64,000 nt of DNA. It comes from Diphasiastrum complanatum. Its lineage: Eukaryota; Streptophyta; Lycopodiopsida; Lycopodiales; Lycopodiaceae. Below, one piece after another: positions 58,500-64,000 of this stretch. Position numbers and translations under genes: made by a program. The notes under the pieces were generated by a model that searched no databases, was not told where the DNA came from, and saw nothing but the letters and a program-made list of their open reading frames with translations. The stretch spans positions 32,929,683 to 32,993,682 of the forward strand of contig CM055101.1 of assembly GCA_029204225.1 (NCBI GenBank), given 5' to 3'. Within the stretch, counting starts at the first letter, position 1, and the number at the start of each line of letters is the position of its first letter.

Positions 58500-59650
58500 C
58501 TTCGATGAGCTACACTGAACACGACTAAGATGTAGTCATTGATTCAGGAGCAACATCTCACATAACCTGCAACAAGAAGATCTTGATCGACTTCAGAGAG
58601 CTCAAAAACAACAAAGCAGTGATTCTAGGTGATGGGAGCAAACATAATGTCAAAGGCATCGGCACTCTACAACTACGAACACTGTCAGGCCAAGCAGAGC
58701 TGCCAGGAGCACTCTATGTGTCCTCACTCAAAAAAGATCTGCTATCTGTCTCCAAGATGGCAGATCTTGGCATTCAAGTTTTATTCGATGGCAACACATG
58801 CCGCGTGATCGAGAAGACAAAAAACAAGTTGCTAATGGTCAGATGTAGAGAAGAAAACCTCTACCAGGCCAAGATAATCAGCAACTTTGATAGCATATTA
58901 AATGCTTCAGAAAATGAAGATCAGCTCTGGCATAGGATAATGTATCATCTGAACATGCGAAGCCTGTACGACATGAGAAGAAAAGACATAGTCACATGTC
59001 TCAAGATATCAAGGCCCGAAACTGAGTTTTGCGAAGCTTGACAAAAGGGCAAGCAACATCGGAATCCATTCACGCATGAGGGAAGAAGAGCCAAGGAAGT
59101 TCTTGAGCTCTTCCACTACAATGTCTGTGGAATGATGAAGATGGATTTGCTTTCAGGTTCGAGATATTTTCTAACGTTCATAGATGATTACAACCGGATG
59201 ACCATGATATAGTACTTAAAGAACAAATTTGAAGTATTTGATTCCTTCAAGAAGTTCGTGGCATTTGTAGAGCGACACACCTTGAGAAAGATACTGACCT
59301 TTAGATCTGACAACAGAGGTGAATACAAAAGCAAAGAATTCTCGAGATTCTGTGAAGAACAAGGGATCGAACATCAGTTCACTCCTGCATACACACCAAA
59401 ATACAATGGTGGTGCAAAAAGAAGAAACAGAATGCTAGTCGAAGGAGCCAAATGCATGATAGCACAGGCTCAATTGCCAGGTCAATTTTGGACTGAGGCA
59501 ATAGCTGCAGCTATACACCTGCAAAACAGATCAACAACGACAATGTTGGAAAACAAAATGCCGCATGAAATGTGGACAGGTAGAAAGCCTGATCTGTCAT
59601 ACTACGTACGTGTGTTTGGATGTGCAACATATAAGCACATTCCAAAAGAA
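58500..59650 (+). pseudogene. Copia F protease, pre-integrase and integrase
   Basis: VVIDSGATSHITCNKK is the protease site, then DLLSVSKMADLGIQVL and LWHRIMYHLNMRSLYDM. After a TGA at 59039 comes GKQHRNPF, then YFLTFIDDYNRMTM (first Asp). LTFRSDNRGEYKSKEF holds the second Asp, in DNRGE. The third region reads YNGGAKRRNRML, with Lys where the catalytic Glu of AERKNR is expected. The end is TGRKPDLSYYVRVFGC. Confidence 0.9.
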
Positions 59651-60096
59651 TAAAGAAGCAAGACAAACAATCATGGTCGGCTACTCAAACGGAACACATG
59701 TGTACAAGCTCTACAACCCAACAACGAAGAAGGTTGTAGAGCAGAGATGTGAAGTTCGATGAGTCCACATTTCTTGGACTGAAAGACAAAAGAGGCCATG
59801 AGATCTTCACACTGTTGCCCATTCAAGAGAGAGATCAAGGACAAACATCAAATTATAATGCAGAGCCCCAGACTCCAGAGCAGCAGGAGGCAGAGGATTA
59901 ACCCCACGAACAAGAAACATTCGAACAACGACGAAACGAGCCTAGAAGGTCAACAAGACAAAGAAGACCTCCAGACCGCTACTCTGACAATCTTCAATGG
60001 AGAAAAGACACGTAGTTCGAGTACTACAGCTTCACTGAAGAGCCAGCAACATACCAAGAAGCTATCCAGAGTCCAGAAGGAGAATTCTGGAAGCAG

Positions 60097-61216
60097 GCAA
60101 TGTCAGAGGAAATCGAGTCGATGAGGCGAAACGAGACATGGACATTAGAGCCACTACCAAAACACAGAAAAATAGTCGACTACAAGTGGGTGTATAAGAA
60201 AAAGATGAAATCAGATGGCACCATTGGCTGCTACAAAGCAAGGCTTGTCGCGAAAGGCTACACGCAGAGATATGGTGTCGATTATCTCAACACATATTCG
60301 TCGATGGTCAAGATGACAAGCATATGACTACTCCTTGCATACGCCACAGCACAATCTAGAAATTCACCAGATTGATGTGAAAATAGTCTTTCTCCATGGA
60401 GATCTAGAGGAGAAAATCTTCATGAAGCAGCCTGAAGGCTATGAAGACCTCAACAATCGACAATATGTTAGTCGGTTGCAGAGATGCATCTATGGTCTAA
60501 AACATGCATCACAAGTCTGGTATAAAAAGCTTGATGGTCTTTTGAAGTCTCTAAACTTCAATCCTACACAACCGAACTGTAATGTCTACATAAAAAAGGT
60601 AGAGAAGGATTTTGTGATACTGACCATCTTCGTGGATGATTTCCTAATGATAGAAAATTCCTTGATGCTGATCAAAGACACGAAGAGTCAGATTTCTGAA
60701 AGGTACAAAATCACAGACCTTGGAGAAGCAACAAAATGCCTCGGGCTAGAGATAAGAAGAGATCGAACAAAGGGAAAAATACACTTGAGTCAGTCAGAAT
60801 ATGCCATTAAAGTGCTAAGGCAGTACCACATGATGGACTGCAAAGAGAAGGCCACACCAATGATAGCTGGAGCCAAGCTCACGAAGCAGGATTGCCCAAA
60901 AACAAAAGAGGAAGAACAGAAGATGGCAAGTATACTCTACCAGAACTTAATCGATAGTTTGATGTACCTCACAATTTGTACCAGACCCAATTTAGCTTTC
61001 TCTGTTTACACCTTGAGCCAATTCTCTTCCAATCCTTGCCTCACACATTGGCAAATGGCAAAACGAATCCTACAGTATCTGAAGGGTACCCAGAATATGG
61101 GACTAACCTACAAAGCTGAAAGCAAAAAAAAGGATTCGAGTTGCACCACTATAGTGATGCAAGCTGGGCAAGTTGCAAAGATGACAACAAGTCCATTACT
61201 GGAGGATGTAAAATAG
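60097..61216 (+). pseudogene. Copia F reverse transcriptase
   Basis: EAIESMRRN-like entry is followed by ETWTLEPLPKHRK, KARLVAKGYTQRYGVDYL and, after a stop at 60325 and a shift, IHQIDVKIVFLHGDLEE (Asp of the first motif). RCIYGLKHASQVWYKKL precedes LTIFVDDFLMIENS, the YVDD box. It extends to YLTICTRPNLAFSVYTLSQF. It is open from 60335 to about 61135, where a shift leads into RNase H. Confidence 0.92.
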
Positions 61217-61627
61217 TGTGCAGAGCTGCAATCAGTTGGATATGCAAAAAGCAAACCTTGGTGGCTCAATCCTCTTGCGAAGCTGAATATGTCACAGCTT
61301 CAAAGGTGGCGAATGAGATAGTGTGGCTACAGATGACGTTGGAGGCAATTGAGATACCACAAGAAGGGCCAAGCACGATGATGATGGACTCTCAGAGTGC
61401 CATCTATCTATCCCAGGATCCTGTCTTCCATTCAAAGACAAAGCACATACATCTGAAGTACCATCACATTCGAGATTTAATCTCGAAAGGAGAGCTCCAG
61501 GTCCAGTACATAAAGTCAGAAGACATGATTGCAGATTTGCTCACAAAACCGCTCGACAAGCCACTCTTTGCCAAGCAAAGAAAGGCAATTGGATTAAACG
61601 TGCAAAGCTGCATGGTTTCAAAGGGAG
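61141..61627 (+). pseudogene. Copia F RNase H
   Basis: HHYSDASWASCKDDNKSITG (Asp) is followed by LVAQSSCEAEYVTASKVANE (Glu), MMDSQSAIYLSQDP (Asp) and HSKTKHIHLKYHHIRDLI. It ends ADLLTKPLDKPLFAKQ before the purine tract and LTR. The frame is open to the LTR and beyond it. Confidence 0.92.
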
Positions 61628-62399
61628 TGTCAGAAATGGTGAACTCTTGCAACTTTGCCGCAACACGAACACGAAACAAAGGTCGAACGAGAACAATTCG
61701 CCACAGTCAACGTGCCTTGACTCAAAGCACGAACGATTCGCAAATCATTCATGAATCGTAAACATACCTCCTGCAAAACGAAAGATTACGAAAGAAATGA
61801 AAAGAGCGAAAGCAAACGAAGGGGAATCTTTTACGCTGCCAGCTGGCAGTTCAACAAGCTTGGAGTCATAGACTTCACGCCTAGGTGAAACGAGTGGCAA
61901 TGACGGAGAGTAACTGATTAGTTGATTAGCCTCAACTAGTCTTGTGATTTCTGCGTTTAGCCACCTTATAAACTCCACAGTGTGGAGGTATAAACTATCC
62001 TCTCTGGATCATAAAGAGATCAATATAGACATAATTACTGTAAGAGACAAAGAGAGACGTAGCGAGTAGAGCAGGAAAGAAAAATACTAGAAACCAAAGA
62101 GCTATGCTTAAAAGTCTGCCAACGAGCAGAACACGAAAGAGTAGAGTGTCATTCCGCCAATAGCGAGACACTGATGATCTCGCTCTAAAATTAAACTAAT
62201 AATACAATCGCTCTATTTTCCTGCATCTCCTTGTCTTGTGTCGTCTGTCCTGATTGCTAGAATGAAATGTGCTCTGCGATGTGTAGTTGCATGTCCAGGT
62301 TCTTGTGAAGCTTCCACCCAAAAGAAAATTCAAAGACATGAAATAGTTCGCGAATACGAAAACAAAAAAGAAACAGTTTTGCTTTCGCGAAACCGAACA
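61628..62399 (+). repeat. 3' LTR of copia F
   Basis: 772 bp, starting TGTCAGAAATGG after the purine tract. It is alignable along its length to the copia E LTR. The exact right end is uncertain by a few bases; CCGAACA at 62393-62399 gives a CA end. Confidence 0.85.
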
Positions 62400-62749
62400 A
62401 TTTTTCACTTCCATGGCAGATCTCATCTGGGCCCAATGGATTGTAATCATCGAACATATCCATGAAAGATTGTGTGTTTAGGGAAATAGCTCGGATCTGT
62501 GGGGGTGAGGCGGCTTGGGCAGCTGTGATTGGAATGGTAGATCCAATTGTCACAGACTGACTCTGTGAAGAAGCGGAGACGAGGGATGCATCAGTGGATT
62601 GAGGGACAGGTAGCTCAGTGCGGATTGCAGTAGGGGGTGGAAGCGCAACGGGGGTTGGTTGCCTAGTATGACGACGTGACGCGGAAGGTGAGTCAGGAAC
62701 GACGATCTCGCTGACAAATTGCGTCAGCCCCGGAAACTCCTATCAAGTT

Positions 62750-64000
62750 TAGATATGTAGCATGCGGTCAAAAAGAGCAAAAATAATTTTAGGAAAGAGT
62801 GTGATGAGAAATTGTCTTTTGGTAGCACTTTGGAGCTCCTAGAGTCCCAAAGTGATCTTTAGAGTAAGACATACAATGTGATATAAGTCTAGCTCAACTC
62901 TTTACTTGGAAAGGGGTTTAGATTAGGAAGACAATGTAATATAATGACACTAATTATTTGGGAGATGCAAAGAGCTTTTTGTTTTTCATAGCATCATGAG
63001 TGATGACATTTTAAGAAGGATAAGGTCAGGTCAACCAACACATTAACAATAACTTGAATAATCTTTGGGATTATTCTTGGGGTGACAATGGACATGTTTA
63101 ATCTTGGTTATGCCTTGTTGTGGATGTAGTGAAGATATTGCGCATCGTGATGCTAATGAGTATAAATATTGCTAGTAAGTATGAATCATGATCCTCTTAT
63201 CCACCTTTGCAACTCACACAGTCACATCACATGTTATGGACTTTTTTGCCTTTCTTTAAAAGGAGAGGGATCCATCATCCTTGGAAAGGCATAGCAACTT
63301 GAACATAACAGATCTTCTCTGTCAGGCTATCCGCTGCACGAATCACGATGCAGTCTGCAAACAAAGGAGCAGTTATGCTGATCTTATCAGAATCAGAGCT
63401 GCCCAGTGCATGAGTTGTTGGAAACGAGGACCATTGACGATGATTCATGAATTCAGAATTACATATATGTCACGGACCCACTCGGCCAGACAACGTGAGG
63501 CAGGCTATGAAGTCGGTGTGTGCAAACAGCAGGATTGATTGACGGAACGACAAAAACTATTACGAGAAGGAACGTAACTACTAACTGGGCACAAGTGCAG
63601 TGTGGCAGGGCCCAGGAACGAGGAGGATAGAGGCACGGGTGGGCCGTGGGGAGGTCCAGGTCACCAGGACTCTGCAGACTCTCTGGAGTCTCGACTCTCG
63701 AGTCTGGACACTGACTCCTGAAGGCTGAGTCCTAAGCACCGAGCAGTGACAGACTACAGTGAGTACCCAAAGGCCCAAGCTGTAGAGCGTAGACTCTAGA
63801 GGGTTGAAGGTGCAGAAAAAGGAAAGAGAAGAAAACGAAATGTGAAGACTAACTAGAGAGAGGTGTGAGACCAGTCACCAGAGGGAGGGAATTATTGGTG
63901 AAAACGCACAACATATTTGCAGCCGGAGTGCCGTGGGTTTGTTGCAGTCTGCAGTAGTCGCTGTCACCGAAATTGCCTATAATGTGCTTGCAGATGTACA
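62750..64000. other. Right end of window, no recognisable gene
   Basis: Ordinary sequence with short open frames (for example 63281-63538 plus) that match nothing I know. Around 63655-63735 the phrases gactct/agactc recur several times, giving small palindromes, without a regular period. No LTR ends were recognised. Confidence 0.4.

Larger units (their letters stand above)
57483..62399 (+). mobile_element. Ty1/copia retrotransposon F, all domains present but mutated
   Basis: Order is a truncated 5' LTR (57483-57560), primer site TGGTATCAGAGC (57561-57572), gag, knuckles, protease, integrase, RT, RNase H, purine tract AAAGGGAG (61620-61627) and 3' LTR (61628-62399). Flanks ATTTC (57478-57482) and ATTTT (62400-62404) may be a decayed 5-bp target duplication. 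At least eight stops or shifts inactivate it. Same family as copia E. It interrupts gene Y. Confidence 0.92.
56203..62748 (-). pseudogene. Gene Y: unidentified gene interrupted by copia F
   Basis: On the minus strand a proline/serine-rich N-terminal part begins after an intron-like acceptor near 62748 (LTQFVSEIVVPDSPS...). It runs to SFMDMFDDYNPLGPDE near 62420 and meets copia F. On the other side coding-like sequence resumes (SPGPFALQSHERGFEQFHD, 57480-57372). After a one-base shift come VFEEEEPATYQSQT and VARVIQ-like helix (57372-57120). Further left are frames 56953-56720 and 56775-56203 (RAAMLGGTWESRFLAW). I recognise no domain. It could be a host gene or an accessory ORF of a gypsy element. 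Confidence 0.5.

Overview
This is nuclear DNA of a land plant, probably one with a large, repeat-laden genome. The evidence is a split GT-AG protein gene of a plant zinc-finger family, many plant-type Ty1/copia and Ty3/gypsy retrotransposons, long (GA)n tracts and no bacterial operon structure. The species cannot be named from the window. A fern or other large-genome plant is my guess, not a demonstrated fact.

The one clearly intact host gene is on the minus strand at 22914-14664. It has seven coding exons with matching splice phases and encodes a CCCH zinc-finger / OST-HTH (LOTUS-like) / RRM RNA-binding protein of about 658 residues. Its 3.8-kb fourth intron holds diverged GA-rich repeats.

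Left of it (1-12.7 kb) lies an uncharacterised multi-exon gene ('gene X', minus strand, 7141-1310). It is broken by a nearly complete copia element (A, 1803-6281) with a perfect 5-bp target duplication. Next come the gag remnant of a gypsy element (B, 11213-9743) and a 1-kb A-rich degenerate array.

Right of it (27-64 kb) the DNA is a mosaic of decayed retrotransposons: gypsy C (27.5-31.6 kb, +), a copia LTR stub (31.9-32.5 kb), a CENH3-like histone pseudogene (32.5-32.8 kb), copia and gypsy scraps, gypsy D (35.8-38.7 kb, -), copia E (41.1-43.6 kb, +) fused to a second copy of the end of gene X, copia G (44.3-47.6 kb, -), copia H (48.5-51.2 kb, +), gypsy I (51.2-54.6 kb, +), two unidentified gene remnants (ORF1-like at 55.2 kb, and gene Y, minus, 62.7-56.2 kb), and copia F (57.5-62.4 kb, +), which splits gene Y.

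The most unusual pattern is exchange between element classes at the integrase domain. A copia integrase core sits inside the gypsy I integrase, a gypsy integrase core sits inverted inside the copia H gag, and several other copies are broken in or beside integrase. No autonomous retrotransposon is intact here.
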